Assembly: GCA_019217005.1 (NCBI GenBank)
Contig: JAHBNG010000150.1
Location: forward strand, 1-33,005
Reading direction: 5' to 3'
Length of the DNA stretch: 33,005 nucleotides
Origin: Chloroflexi bacterium TSY
Lineage (GTDB): Bacteria > Chloroflexota > Anaerolineae > Caldilineales > Caldilineaceae
Part shown: positions 1 to 10,126 of the stretch, one piece after another
Layout of the letters: each line of letters begins with the position of its first letter
Numbering within the stretch: position 1 is the stretch's first letter
Notes under the pieces: generated by a model
Told to the model about the DNA's origin: nothing
The model's input: only the letters and a program-made list of their open reading frames with translations
The model's database searches: none
Program-made: the position numbers and the translations under genes

Positions 1-164
1 TGGTTGTTCCTTTTTCATGTTGGGTATTGTGTATTGCATTTTGCGTGGGCTAAAAGACTCTTTATTGCGTTGCTGGGAGCTATCAGTCTATACGCCAAGT
101 GAATTCTACTGAGCACCGCCATCACTTTAAAATAAATTTCATCTGTTTCAGTCGTATAGAACAG

Positions 165-1630
165 CTTTACTTTCTGGTAAAGGCTTGAGTGACAAAGGGC
201 AAACCGAAAGGGGCGGAAAAAAGAATCCACCCTGAAAAAACGGGATAAAATGTAAAAATAGTGCTCGGCTAGTTTAAGCAGCGGCATTGAGGCGGCGATG
301 AGCGAGAACGCCTTTAGGGAAATGGTGTGAAACCGAGGCCTTTTTCCGAAAGTCAGGGTCGAGTTGGTCAGGAGTTGGAAAAGAGCACTCGAGAGAACAC
401 GGCGCAGCCTGCCGGGAGTGGATTGAGGCTCGATCCCAGTAGCCAGTCGGTATGGGAGGAAGAGAAGCGGCTAAATGGGAAAGAAGATTGCCAGCCAGCA
501 GCCCCAGTTCAGGTAAGCGGAAACAAGCCTCATCGGCATGAACAAATTGACGATGTAAGCCAATCATCTGCTTGAAGCCAAGGGGAGGTTCAACAGGCCA
601 GCGTTCCAGGTAGACAAGATAAATGGTTTCAGGCTGCAAAGTCATAACGGTCGCCAAAACCAAAGGTGTGGTAGGCCGGATCCTGAATGACGTAAATCGA
701 GTAGGTACGGTTGGCTGTATCCACCTTGGTTGTTCTGGGGACGAGATTGTGCCATGCTTGATAGCAAATCAGGCGCTATAGAGAAAGCGACCAGACGAGT
801 CCGGAGTTGTAGCCTCGAGTCGCTTTCCTTATAGCTGCGAGAGAGCGGACGCACAATATCACCATATTCAGGTGGTCTGCCTTTTCTTTGCGTTTGGGGA
901 ACTCATTGCGGCGCACTGTGCAGTTAATGGCTTCCCGCAGGACAAATCGGTCTATGCCGCTTTCAGCATTTCTCTGATTGTAAACCCGGCATCGACCACC
1001 GCCACTTCGTCTGACTCCAGTGATTTCTTCGTCTCTTCAGCAGCTTTTTCCGAAACTCACTTTCCTTTGTTCCAACCTGCATCTCATGATTGCCTTGAGC
1101 AGTGGCACTGCTTCCCGCCTATCTCCCCGAGCTTATCATCACCTAAAGATGAGCGGGCAATGCCCGACGAGCCGTTGAGTTATAGAGTCGGTTCACTTTC
1201 CCTTGCAGCTTCGGTCGCCAGAACCCTGTGATATCTATGCTTTTCACTCGGTACCCTTCTAACTTTTTTTGCCTCCCATTCCCCCTTTCCACGACCCCAG
1301 CAGACTTGTGATATCCCATGATCCATATCGAAAGCTCCACCAGCTTCGCCGGAGCTCCTCATCTTCAAACCCGCTTTCTTTCAATGCGCTATGGATTGCT
1401 CCTCGACTTTTCAGAAACGACCCATTCAGCATTGCCCACATCAGACGCATTACATTTACGTTTGTTCCCATCGGCGTTACTTGCAATACATTCATCAGTA
1501 CTGCTATAGTTATTTCTGGCGCGGTTAGCATTCCTTCCTCCTTTTTGGGTTCTCTACCTTTTGGATGAACTGCTAACCGCTTTTTGTCACATTTCTCACC
1601 TCATCTCTTTTCCTTTACCAGAAAGTAAAG
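165..1630 (-). mobile_element. IS4-superfamily insertion sequence, copy 1 (degenerate)
   Basis: The ends are inverted repeats, CTTTACTTTCTGGTAAA at the left and its complement at the right, flanked by a perfect 5-bp target duplication AACAG (160-164 and 1631-1635). The element is 1,466 bp. It is clearly the same element as 27497-28995 but carries many small indels, including loss of 12 bp near 1290. The third copy begins at 32959. All three lie in the same orientation. The transposase is on the minus strand. Confidence 0.9.
274..1531 (-). pseudogene. IS4-superfamily transposase, multiply frameshifted
   Basis: This is the remains of the transposase that is nearly complete at 27606-28896. Only fragments stay open: an N-terminal piece (1531 down to 1259), a middle piece (1368 to 1180) and C-terminal pieces (854 to 642 and 663 to 274). 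The C-terminal piece keeps the Y-x2-R-x3-E part of the IS4 YREK signature (YLERWPVE), but the spacing to the Lys has changed by one residue relative to copy 2. The A-run on the coding strand (plus-strand T7 at 1264-1270) is one base longer than in copy 2. The protein cannot be made as one chain, so the copy is probably inactive, though its ends could still be mobilised in trans. Confidence 0.85.
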
Positions 1631-1699
1631 AACAGTCGACTTTATTTTAAAGTTACAAGCTATAGCATTTCAGGCAAAGATTTTCCTGTCATGGATGGT

Positions 1700-1742
1700 A
1701 TTTCAGTCGGTCAGCTCGTCACTCTGGCTGACCGGCTGAAAT
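1700..1742. other. Strong hairpin in gene-poor DNA
   Basis: Arms 1700-1714 and 1728-1742 pair over 15 bp with one G-T wobble around a 13-nt loop. No T-run follows, so it is not a classic intrinsic terminator. The rest of 1743-2441 holds no convincing gene. It contains a TATAAT hexamer at 2003-2008 with only a weak -35 match (TTCGCA, 1980-1985), and the small palindromic repeat at 2149-2252. Confidence 0.5.
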
Positions 1743-2148
1743 GCTGACAAGCTACTGTTTTGCGTGGAAAACATTATCCGAACATCTATAGTGCGGTATC
1801 TATTCGAACCGGATACGTAGACAGTGAACCTTACCATCAACTATCCAACATCTTTATTGAAACATGAGGCAAGGTGAATCGCAAAGATGAACGTCTGACA
1901 GAACAAATTCGTTCCTGTATCAGCCCATATTTATGCTTCGTTTACGTCGAACAGGCGTTCCATTTCGTGTATCCAGAACTTCGCAAATTTGGTGTTTTGT
2001 GGTATAATAGAGAAGCATTTCGGATTTCATCTTGCACTCTAGGTTCTGTTGATATCTAACCGGAGTTCTGTGTGAAAACATGGTCTTCCTTTGTCTAGTA
2101 GAGCTGTGGGAAAATCACGTTTTCCTCTCAACCTTAATATAAAGGGTC

Positions 2149-2252
2149 GTCTGAGGAATTGTGTGGTTTTCAGTAGGTTTGTTGGTTAGATGGTTGGTTG
2201 ACAAACTAGCAAACCAACAAACTACCAACGTTTACCCCACAAAACCTCAAAG
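2149..2252. repeat. About 100-bp palindromic intergenic repeat, copy 1
   Basis: This stretch is a diverged copy of 11490-11587. It begins GTCTGAGGAATTGTGTGG and ends CCCACAAAACCTCAAAGA in both, with runs of GGTTGGTT and AACCAACAAAC between. Internal arms at about 2177-2187 and 2212-2222 form an 11-bp stem. At the second site the same core lies inside a longer element bounded by CTTTAAATAAATT arms. It is non-coding, and mobile by inference from its two locations. Confidence 0.6.
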
Positions 2253-2488
2253 AACCATATAAAGTACGTCCTTAGAAGAATGGTGGCGTTGTGTGACGAT
2301 TTTTCTGAGAAGTGCGGTTAAATATCAATAGCTCCTAATTTTGGGCGTGTGTCCCAGAGTGTAAATGCAACCGATTCTCTGACTGAGGCGTCCATTTACA
2401 CATTTTGTGGTACACACTCTAATTTTGGAGAGAACAAATTCGTGGGGATCATTGATAGTCTCTCAGTTGGATATCGTTTCACCAGCCG

Positions 2489-4116
2489 GGGCAGGTTCAG
2501 AACAAGGGATGAGTTAGGTTTACAAAATTGAAATGGGCACGTTAAAAGAGAATAGGTTAAAGAGCCAGTTGCTGTTGAGGCTGAAGAATGGCATCAAGGG
2601 CGTCAGCCAAAGAAGGGACATAGGAATCGGTAGCCAGTTCTAAGGGTGAGTGACCGGAGCGTTTGCCACGTGAGAAGGTGCGATGATTCCAAAGAGCTGT
2701 AAAAGAGCGGCCAACCAATCGGGCAAAGAGCGATGGATTGCAAGAAAGGGCCTGAGCCAAGCATGAAAGGATTCAGCTAGAGAAGAAGCCCGATGGAAGC
2801 GATCCAGTGCATGCCAGAAGGCGGCATAGGCTGCAATGAGGGAGGGAAAAGCTGTTCAATGGGAAGTTGATGGTCATGGCGATAAGTCCAGAGGTGTGTG
2901 ATGAAGGCTTCGTACTCAGGTGAGAGGTTCTGGCGGAGGGGAGCCAGGGATAGTTCCAGGCGACGGAGGGAGCCAGCAATGTGGTAGATTCTGCTGCAGT
3001 TGGGTGTGCAATTTCATCGCGGTTCATCTCCATGTTGGGTGGCAGCCAGAATGGTTTGTTGCGCGGCATCTGTGTTGACAAGCTGCCCGGTCGGTGAAAT
3101 CGGCTCCAGTGCCTGACGGACCGTTCGGAGAAGCCATGTCCAGTTCTCGTGCAAGTCAACTGCTGTCAGCACCGTTTGGTCGGCAACCTCGAGAGTCACT
3201 GTGCATTTGCGTGGTCGCCCAGGGCGACGTGCAGGAGCAGTCTGCTCGTCCAACACTTGCCGCTACGTCACGGTCGGTCATGGCCTGGTCCATTTCTCTC
3301 CAGACGTTGGGTGATTTTGGTGCCATTCTGCATTTGGTGAAAGAGGTCAGGAGTGTGGCGCATTCATCCCCGCTGCCTTGGCTCCTGCCTGAATGCCCAA
3401 AGCCCCATCGGTCACCAAGTCATCAAAGGTGATGCCTCGCTCGAGCAATTCGAGAAACTTCAACCCCCATGTTGTTTCATCTCGGGCATCGGCTGCTGAG
3501 ATATTCAACAGCGCAAACGATGCTCCGTCCACCACCGTCAGGCACGGTTGGTCGCCACAGAAAATTTCATCCGCTTCCCCCAACACCGGCAGCGTCGGCA
3601 CCATGCTCTCATTGTACGCCGATGCCAGTTCTCCAACTTCCGCCAGCGTCCCTTGGATGAATCCCACCGACCGCTCCACACCTAGCAGCAACCCCAACCC
3701 CCTTTGGATATCTCGTACGCTCGCAGCATCGGCAACACCGTTATGGTTCGTCGGATGAACGTCTCATCCACTTCGATCACATGGCTTTTCGGCTGCGGTC
3801 CTGGACTCACTGGCGACAAGATCGCTTTCAGCGCCGCTTCACCGCTCTCTCTCAACTTATAGAGCCACGTTCGAGACACATTGTACGCCGTTGACAGTTC
3901 GCTCACTCTCCCCCACTCTCGATTCGGGTTGAGCATTTCCAACGCAAGATCGATTCGGGTTGACAATGATAGGGTCTGTTCGATACTGACATTTAGAGGC
4001 TCCTTTTGGCTATTTTGGTCTGAACACCCTTATTTTGCCTGAACAGGAGCCTCTTTCTCTAACCTATTCTCTTGTTAACGTACTCTCTTCTTTGTCAACC
4101 TATTTCTGAACCAGCC
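2489..4116 (-). mobile_element. 1.63-kb insertion sequence, degenerate, family not assigned
   Basis: The target gene is interrupted by a perfect 9-bp duplication CACCAGCCG (2480-2488 and 4117-4125). The ends are imperfect inverted repeats: GGGCAGGTTCAGAA at the left, and GGCTGGTTCAGAA at the right read in reverse. A second inner inverted repeat, around GAGAATAGGTTA, lies near 2547-2562 and 4055-4075. The 9-bp duplication and longer transposase set it apart from the IS4-type element elsewhere in the window. Its coding strand is minus. Confidence 0.8.
2557..3966 (-). pseudogene. Transposase of the 2489-4116 IS, several frameshifts
   Basis: Reading from 3966 downward, open pieces follow one another in different frames: 3966-3682, 3697-3347, 3256-3014, 3159-2773 and 2760-2557. 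The first begins MSTRIDLALEM and carries a helix-turn-helix-like stretch (SELSTAYNVSRTWLYKLRES), followed by VIEVDETFIR. The second holds LGEADEIFCGDQPCLTVVDG, which looks like a DDE-type catalytic core. The last contains RGKRSGHSPLELA, typical of a transposase tail. The rebuilt protein would be about 450-470 aa. I see enough to call a transposase but not to name the family. Multiple frame breaks mean it is inactive. Confidence 0.7.
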
Positions 4117-4423
4117 CACCAGCCGACATCTTTATTTAGCCGTTATACCTATATTGCTTGACCTTTTTCTTTGGTATGTACCGCGATTCAGTATTGCACC
4201 GCTTCTTGAGCGATTCGCCGGCTTCTATATGACGATGATAGAGGCGGAGGAAATGCCAGCTGATATTCGCGAGCTTGGCGAACAAATACCAGAAGCATTC
4301 GCCATTATTGGTCAGAATTCCAATCTGTGGGATTTTCTGGTCAATAGCTCATTGTTGCATGTGCAACATGATGGTCGTGGTTGGGGCTTTACCAAATAGT
4401 ACAATTGTTGAGGTCGCCAGTAT

Positions 4424-4638
4424 CAGTAGATCCAAATTTCAGGTTTTGAGAGAGAATTCTGGCTAAACAGTTGACATAAATACAAATTTGCCGGTCGATA
4501 TCTAGTTTTTGCGTTAGATTTGGGCGATTTTCAGATATGAAATAGGTTGTTTTCTGTAACCGAAATCTGAATAAATGACTCCAAAATCCCTGCAATCTCG
4601 ACTGAAAATAGCCAAAAACGCCAAATTTGGATCTACTG
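4424..4638. mobile_element. 215-bp MITE, copy A
   Basis: The ends are perfect 16-bp inverted repeats (CAGTAGATCCAAATTT and its complement), flanked by a perfect 5-bp duplication AGTAT (4419-4423 and 4639-4643). By eye it is identical along its full length to copy B at 19346-19560, which implies recent movement. It is too short to encode a transposase. The source element that would move it is not in this window: these ends do not match either IS seen here. Confidence 0.92.
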
Positions 4639-5442
4639 AGTATATCAAGAGCAAGCAGTTTTGTCCTTTTATTCAGCATAATCGGGATCTTTATTGGCGT
4701 TGTTTACTTGGGCATTTTGGCCCATATTTTACCAATGGTGCGGGAGAAAAGGAACATCGTGGCAACGGTTTATCAGTATCTCGACGTTACGCTCGATACG
4801 TACGGTGTTGTTCGTTCTTCTAACGATCGGTGCTCTTTTGGCGCTCTATCTGCCGATGAGTATTGGTCTCGGATTGATCGCTTTGTTCAGTCCTGCGTTT
4901 AGTTCTTTTCTCGTTGCAATTCTGGGTGGTCTAACGTTTCTGTTCTTTTTTTATCTCTATTTTGTGATGGCAGGGCTGATTGTAGATGATCTTGCGATAT
5001 GGGAAGCCGTCAAAGAAGCTATGCTCTTGTGCGTAGTAGCTTCTGGTCCACCTTTGGTTTCTTCTTGTTGACAACTGTGATCGGTGGCGGGTTTAGTCTG
5101 ATTCTCCGTTCCGTTGCCATCTCCGCACCGTGGGGAACTGTAATGGCCATCGTTGGCAATGCATACATTGGAACCGGGCTGGCCGTGGCATTATTGGTTT
5201 TTTATCGCACGCGTGTACTTTGGTTAGAAGGACATCCCTCTTTGCCTCAAAAGATCGCAGAGATCCAAGGGTGAGTGACAAGTTGACTGGTTTTCAGGTG
5301 ATACTGCAAGGTTGACGTTGCTGGTAGATGGTTGATAGTGGATAGTACGAGTGGTCATCGGAGATGTCCGTTCAACCGTAAACCTGTTGTCAGCAGCGCA
5401 AGCTTTGCGGAACGACTGTGTAATAAGTTGGCTCATCTATGA

Positions 5443-5494
5443 AAGTGTGCAAATCGGCGGTCAGATTGTCTAGATTTCACATATTTGCACACTT
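5443..5494. promoter_or_regulatory. Inverted repeat in the gyrB leader
   Basis: AAGTGTGCAAAT (5443-5454) and its exact reverse complement (5483-5494) lie 28 nt apart, between 46 and 97 nt ahead of the gyrB start. It could be an RNA hairpin in the leader or a double operator site for a regulator. The rest of 5275-5539 has a short repeat-like stretch near 5331-5346 that resembles 13192-13222, and otherwise nothing clear. Confidence 0.45.
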
Positions 5495-5539
5495 CCGTCT
5501 GCTGAGCGAATAAGTTATGTAATATTTCGGAGGAATTCA

Positions 5540-8500
5540 GTGGCGAAGACGAAAAGTAGTGGTGGTGTCGATTATGGTGCCGATCAGATTCAGGTGTTAG
5601 AAGGTTTGGAAGGTGTCCGACGCCGTCCCGGTATGTATATTGGTGGCACGGACATCAAAGCATTGCACCATATCGTCCATGAAGTGGTAGACAATTCGAT
5701 CGACGAAGCGATGCAGGGACGCTGTGACTGGATCAAAGTCACGATCCACAAAGACAACAGTGTTTCGGTTGAGGATAATGGGGCGGGGATTCCCGTTGAT
5801 ATCCAAAAACAGACTGGCCTTCCAGCGGTCACGGTCGTTATGACCAAACTGCACGCTGGTGGGAAATTTGGGGGCGGTGGCTATAAGGTCTCCGGCGGTC
5901 TACACGGCATTGGCGTTAGCGCTGTCAACGCAGTCAGTGAATGGATGGAGACAAAAGTCAAGCGCGACGGCAAGCTCTACCGGCAGCGCTTTGAGCGCGG
6001 AGCTCCCGTTACAGATGTTGAGGTCATTGGTACGGTCAACAAGAAAGAGACAGGGACCATCCAAACCTTTATGCGCGATGAGACGATCTTCCAAGTGTTG
6101 GAATATGAGTACGACGCTTTGGTCACACGTTTTCGCGAGATGGCCTTTCTCACACGTGGTATCACCCTCCAATTCATCGACGAGCGGCCCGACGAGCCAC
6201 GAGAAATGAATTTTTATTTCGAAGGCGGCGTCAAGTCTTTTGTCCGCTATATGAACCGCAACCGCAACGTCCTTCACAACGAACCGATCTACGTCGATCA
6301 AATGATTGAGTCGACCCAAGTAGAAGCATCCGTACAATATACAGATGGATTTAATGACTCACTCCATGCTTTTGCCAATACAATCATCACACCCGATGGC
6401 GGAACGCATCTGACCGGTCTGCGAGCAGCAATCACACGTCAGGTGAATGATTATGCTCGCAAACAGGGCTTCATCAAAGGGAATGACCAAAACTTTACGG
6501 GGGACGACACGCGTCAGGGCCTAACCGCCATCGTGAGCGTTAAGGTACTGGAGCCTCAGTTTGAGGGGCAGAACAAGCTGAAGTTGCTGAATAATGAAGT
6601 GCGCTACCATGTTGAATCGGCTGTGGCGGAGGCCATGGGCGCGTGGATGGATGAGAACCCGCGTGAGGCCAAGCAGATCATCGAGAAGTGTCGTACTGCC
6701 TTTCGGGCACGCGAAGCGGCTAAAAAGGCGCGCGACCTTGTGATTCGCAAGAGTGCATTAGAAAGCTTAACGCTGCCAGGCAAGTTGGCTGACTGCTCGA
6801 GCCGCAACCCGGATGAGTGTGAACTCTATATTGTCGAGGGTGATAGTGCAGGGGGCACGGCCAAGCAAGGGCGTGACCGACGTTTTCAGGCAATTCTTCC
6901 CCTGCGCGGTAAGATTTTGAACATTGAGAAGACGAGCTTGGACAAAGCACTGGCCAACAAAGAGATTCAAGCATTGATCACAGCATTGGGAACCGGCATC
7001 GGCGAAAGCTTTGATGCAACTGGTTTACGGTACAATCGGATTATTCTCATGAGTGTTGATGCACGGGAGACTTGCTTCATACGCACTCCTGCGGGACAGA
7101 TTCGGCAAGTGCAGATTGGATCATTTATCGACGAGCGACTTGAAGCAGGCGAAGATGTCTCCAGCTATGATGTACTCTGCTTTGATCAACAGAGCCGTGA
7201 GACCGAATTTAAGCCAATCAAGAGCGTGATTCGCCACTCTGTCGATGAACCACTCTACGAAATCCAAACAAGCTACGGTCGAAACATACGTGTGACGGCT
7301 TCACATAGCGTTTTTGTGTATGAGAAGAATCGTGCGGGCCAGCAAGAGGTTGTTTTGAAGCGCTGTGATCAAATTCGCGCTGGCGATTTGGTTGTTGCTC
7401 CGCTCATTTGCCGTTGCACCGGCCTGATCCTGTAGAGCGGATTGATCTTCTGGCTGAATTGATGCAACATCGGGATCGTCTTGGCACGGATCTCATCTTG
7501 TGGGGTGACGATGTTGTGCGCATCCAGCAACAGCGAGTTCGAGAGGAACATGTGGAAAATGTCCAACTGACGGCACAACGCGTTTCGATTCCGCAAGAGG
7601 TCGGCGCACAATTGACGGCCAAACGGCAATCTCGGTCTGAGCCAGGCGACTATCTGCGAAACTGTCGGCATTCGGCAACCGATCACATTTTATGATTGGG
7701 AAAAGGGCAAGAACCGTCCAACAGTGGAGCATTTCCTCCGCTATATCGAACTGCTCGATCTTGACACAGATGAGATGCTTACAAAAGTAGAAATAGGAGA
7801 TTCACGGCTCGACCGTCTTTGGCAGGAACAATATAACGGTTCGGGTCGCAATCGGGTACGCCCTTGGCTACGTTTCTCTAATCTGTATCCAGATGATGTT
7901 GCCAAGATGAATGGCATCAAGCTTGCTCCAGAGCATTATGCGGACCAGGCAGTTCAACGTTGCATCCCTGTAAATGAACAGTTGATGCTATTGCTCGGCT
8001 TTTGTAGCAGAAGGGACGTGCAGCCAGCGAGGAGGCATTCGTCTGACCATCGGCACGAACAACGAGCAACACGTTGGGGAACTTCATCAAGCATTTGTTG
8101 ATGTTTTTGGAATTGAACCGCGTTACTATCCCGCAGGAGAGAAAGAACAAGAAAGACGTGCCAGCGAATTGCGCGTGGTGCATAGCGTTGTTGCCTCCAC
8201 TTTCCGACTCATTTTTGGGTTTGATGGCGTACGCTCACATACCAAACGCATTCCAGCTCTCGTTTTCAATGTATCCACCGAATTGCAGCGCGTTTTCCTA
8301 CGTGGGTATCTGTTGGGAGACGGCACTGTTACATCCAATGGCATCGCTTGGACAACCGTATCACGGGAACTTGCCAGCGGTCTCATGTATCTGCTCCTTT
8401 CTCAGGGCGTCATTAGCTCACAACATGTAGTTGAGCCGACGGGAGAATCCAGCGGGCTGATTCGAGGAAAGCCTGTGATTCGGCGACATAGGGCCTATCA

Positions 8501-9209
8501 GATTTCTGTATCAAGCCGGGAAGATCTCTGGAAAATAGAGAATGTTTGGTGCAAGCACCAGAATGCCACGAAATTGCAAGAACGAATTCGCCAGAATTCG
8601 GCAAACCCGAAAAATCGCTCGTTTACGACAATCAATGCTGACCTGATCGGGTTACCCGTTCGTTCTGTCAAAGAGGTTGAAGCAACAAACGGTATGGTCT
8701 ACGATTTTTCTGTCGATGAGCATGAAAACTTCATCTGCGGTATGGGCGGAATCTGCGCACACAACACAGATGCAGATATCGATGGAAGCCACATTCGTAC
8801 CCTATTGCTGACCTTCTTCTTCCGCTATCTAGAATCTTTAGTGGCAGATGGTCATCTCTATATTGCGCAGCCACCCCTTTATCGCGTCACCGTGACGCGC
8901 GGTGTGAATGGCAAGAGCCAGCGTAGCAGTGAGTATGTTTATGATGACTCAGCTCTCACATCGATGCGCCAAGAGTTGGGGGAAGCAAATGTGCGTATCG
9001 ACCAGCGTTACAAGGGTTTGGGCGAAATGAACGATGAGCAGCTTTGGGAAACAACCATGAACCCAGACAACCGTACGATTCTCCAAGTCAACATCGACGA
9101 TGCCGCAGAGTCCGATCGCACCTTCGACATGTTGATGGGGAGTGCCGTTCCACCCCGACGTCGGTTCATTCAAACCCATGCAAATGAAGTGCGGAATTTG
9201 GATGTGTAA
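5540..9209 (+). CDS. gyrB: DNA gyrase subunit B, interrupted by a frameshifted intein
   Basis: GyrB is the ATPase subunit of the topoisomerase that introduces negative supercoils. The start is GTG 5540, with GGAGG at 5529-5533. The N-extein (5540-7051, 504 codons) has the GHKL ATPase motifs ([28 protein letters not shown]) and the TOPRIM motif EGDSAGG. The C-extein (8766-9206) begins [12 protein letters not shown] and ends with the gyrase tail containing [10 protein letters not shown]. Joined, the exteins give about 651 aa, the usual GyrB length, with [15 protein letters not shown] intact across the junction. The intein between them (7052-8765) has three frame breaks, so the two halves are not in one frame as written (frame 2 versus frame 3). 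Either the gene is non-functional and another gyrB exists, or the intein sequence contains errors, or recoding occurs. The UDG gene follows 8 nt downstream. Confidence 0.9.
7052..8765 (+). other. Intein in GyrB with LAGLIDADG endonuclease, three frameshifts
   Basis: The splice site lies between LM and TDADIDG. The first residue would be Ser ([13 protein letters not shown], the A block). The block around ASHSVFVY is a good B-block candidate (x-T-x-x-H). The C-terminal block is [16 protein letters not shown], ending AHN before Thr+1. A LAGLIDADG endonuclease lies in the middle: [10 protein letters not shown]...VAEGT near 7976-8020 and [11 protein letters not shown] near 8300-8332. Between the splicing half and the endonuclease is a helix-turn-helix-like stretch (about 7640-7750). 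The frame moves from 2 to 1 near 7405-7420, back to 2 near 7630-7640, and to 3 near 8003. Total length is 1,714 nt, one more than a multiple of three. Corrected, it would be about 571 aa. Confidence 0.85.
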
Positions 9210-9217
9210 AAATAATT

Positions 9218-9844
9218 ATGCTTCCTCTTTTCTCTGAATACGATTCTTTCGATGCTGCCAAAACAGTGTGCGAATCATGTATCCGCTGCACGTTAAGTGC
9301 GGCCCGAGAAAAAGTCGTCTGGGGTATGGGTGATTCATATGCTCAGATTATGCTGATTGGGCAGGGGCCGTCATTAACAGACAACCACACGGGTACCCCT
9401 TATTCGGGGCCAGCTGGTGAGTTACTCGATACCGCATTGGAGCAAGCGGGATTGAGCCGCAAATCTGTCTGGATCACCAATATTCATAAATGCGTGGCTG
9501 TCAAAGAGAGCAAGAATGATGAACCCCCTCAGATTCGTCCGCCCAGGGTTGCCGAAGTCAAAGCATGTCGGCCTTGGTTGGACGAGGAGTTCATCTGGAT
9601 CAAACCCCAAGTTTTGGTGATTATTGGCGGACCTGCTGCTCAATCGCTGTTGGGCAAAGAGTTTCAGCTGACTGAACAGCGTGGTGAGTGGCGGGATGGC
9701 CCACATGGATTGCCGACCCTCGCCACTTTCCAGCCGACCTATCTCAAACGTCTCAGCCAATGGGATCGACCGGCAGCGGTGGAAGGTTGGCGCAATCTCG
9801 TAGACGATCTGCGCAAAGCCAAGCAACGGATTAAATCAGATTGA
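9218..9844 (+). CDS. Family-4-like iron-sulfur uracil-DNA glycosylase
   Basis: A 208-aa protein of the UDG superfamily, which removes uracil from DNA in base excision repair. Cys21, Cys24, Cys92 and Cys107 match the C-x2-C-xn-C-x14-C pattern that holds the 4Fe-4S cluster in family 4/5 enzymes. The stretch GTPYSGPAG after residue 58 matches the family motif GRPFVGPAG. Two catalytic motifs differ from textbook family 4: the GEAPG-type loop reads GQGPSLTDN (residues 48-56), and the HPSYLLR-type motif reads FQPTYLKR, without the His. It may have altered activity or substrate. It sits 8 nt behind gyrB, suggesting co-transcription. No clear ribosome binding site is seen before ATG 9218. Confidence 0.8.
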   Translation: MLPLFSEYDSFDAAKTVCESCIRCTLSAAREKVVWGMGDSYAQIMLIGQGPSLTDNHTGTPYSGPAGELLDTALEQAGLSRKSVWITNIHKCVAVKESKNDEPPQIRPPRVAEVKACRPWLDEEFIWIKPQVLVIIGGPAAQSLLGKEFQLTEQRGEWRDGPHGLPTLATFQPTYLKRLSQWDRPAAVEGWRNLVDDLRKAKQRIKSD

Positions 9845-9874
9845 GCGGATTTATTGCAATCAATCTGCTCAATC
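9839..9874 (+). terminator. Hairpin over the UDG stop codon, possible terminator
   Basis: Arms 9839-9851 and 9862-9874 pair over 13 bp with one wobble, around a 10-nt loop. The UDG stop codon lies inside the left arm. There is no long T-run after it, so termination strength is uncertain. The remaining intergenic DNA to 10126 presumably holds the promoter of the ABC ATPase, but no confident -35/-10 pair was found. Confidence 0.4.
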
Positions 9875-10126
9875 CGTTCTCGAATCCGTTTCAATCCGCG
9901 GCGAGTTGCGCATCTTAAACAGGATGTGATATACTTCCCCCAAATTGAAATTCACCCCTGATCATAATGTTAGTCGTATCCTGCAGATTCCTCAACCGTA
10001 TGTAAAACCTGCATACAAGTTCTATGTAGCGAATCCAGTAGCTTTATACCGTTAACTGATCAGTCTTTGAAAATCATATCAAATAAACTCAAATCTTCAT
10101 CTGTTTTCCAAAGGAGCAAGTAATCC

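Larger units (their letters stand above)
111..1660. repeat. Small inverted-repeat element (MITE-like), split by IS copy 1
   Basis: The left part (111-139) and right part (about 1636-1660) match the two ends of the element at 11421-11612. The shared arm reads ACTTTAAAATAAA on the left and its reverse complement on the right. With the IS at 165-1630 and one AACAG duplication removed, the arms lie about 40 bp apart, so this copy lacks the internal core of the 11428-11612 copy. It is a short deletion derivative that later served as an IS target. No protein is encoded. Bases 1-110 show nothing recognisable. Confidence 0.55.
2442..5274 (+). pseudogene. Multi-pass membrane protein gene, broken by an IS, a MITE and frameshifts
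   Basis: The likely start is GTG 2442, with GGAG at 2427-2430 upstream. The first codons read to GYRFTSR. Removing the IS (2489-4116) and one 9-bp duplication continues the same frame as SRHLYLAVIPILLDLFLWYV. The frame then shifts near 4360 (after NSSLLHV), is cut by the MITE at 4424-4638 and rejoins exactly as VASISRASSFVLLFS when the MITE and one AGTAT are removed. It shifts again near 4760-4790 and near 5020. The C-terminus ends at PSLPQKIAEIQG. The rebuilt protein is a polytopic membrane protein with at least five hydrophobic helices and a soluble loop after the first. I do not recognise the family and assign no function. It cannot be made intact as the sequence stands. Confidence 0.75.

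Noticed and set aside
872..1568. Plus-strand open frames inside IS copy 1
   Set aside because: They are antisense to the transposase and recur in copy 2 only because the DNA is the same.
1980..2008. Promoter with TATAAT at 2003-2008
   Set aside because: The -35 match is weak and no intact gene follows within 400 bp; kept only as a remark.
5540..7435. GyrB as a complete 631-aa protein
   Set aside because: The last 128 residues are intein, not gyrase; the true C-terminal part is at 8766-9209.
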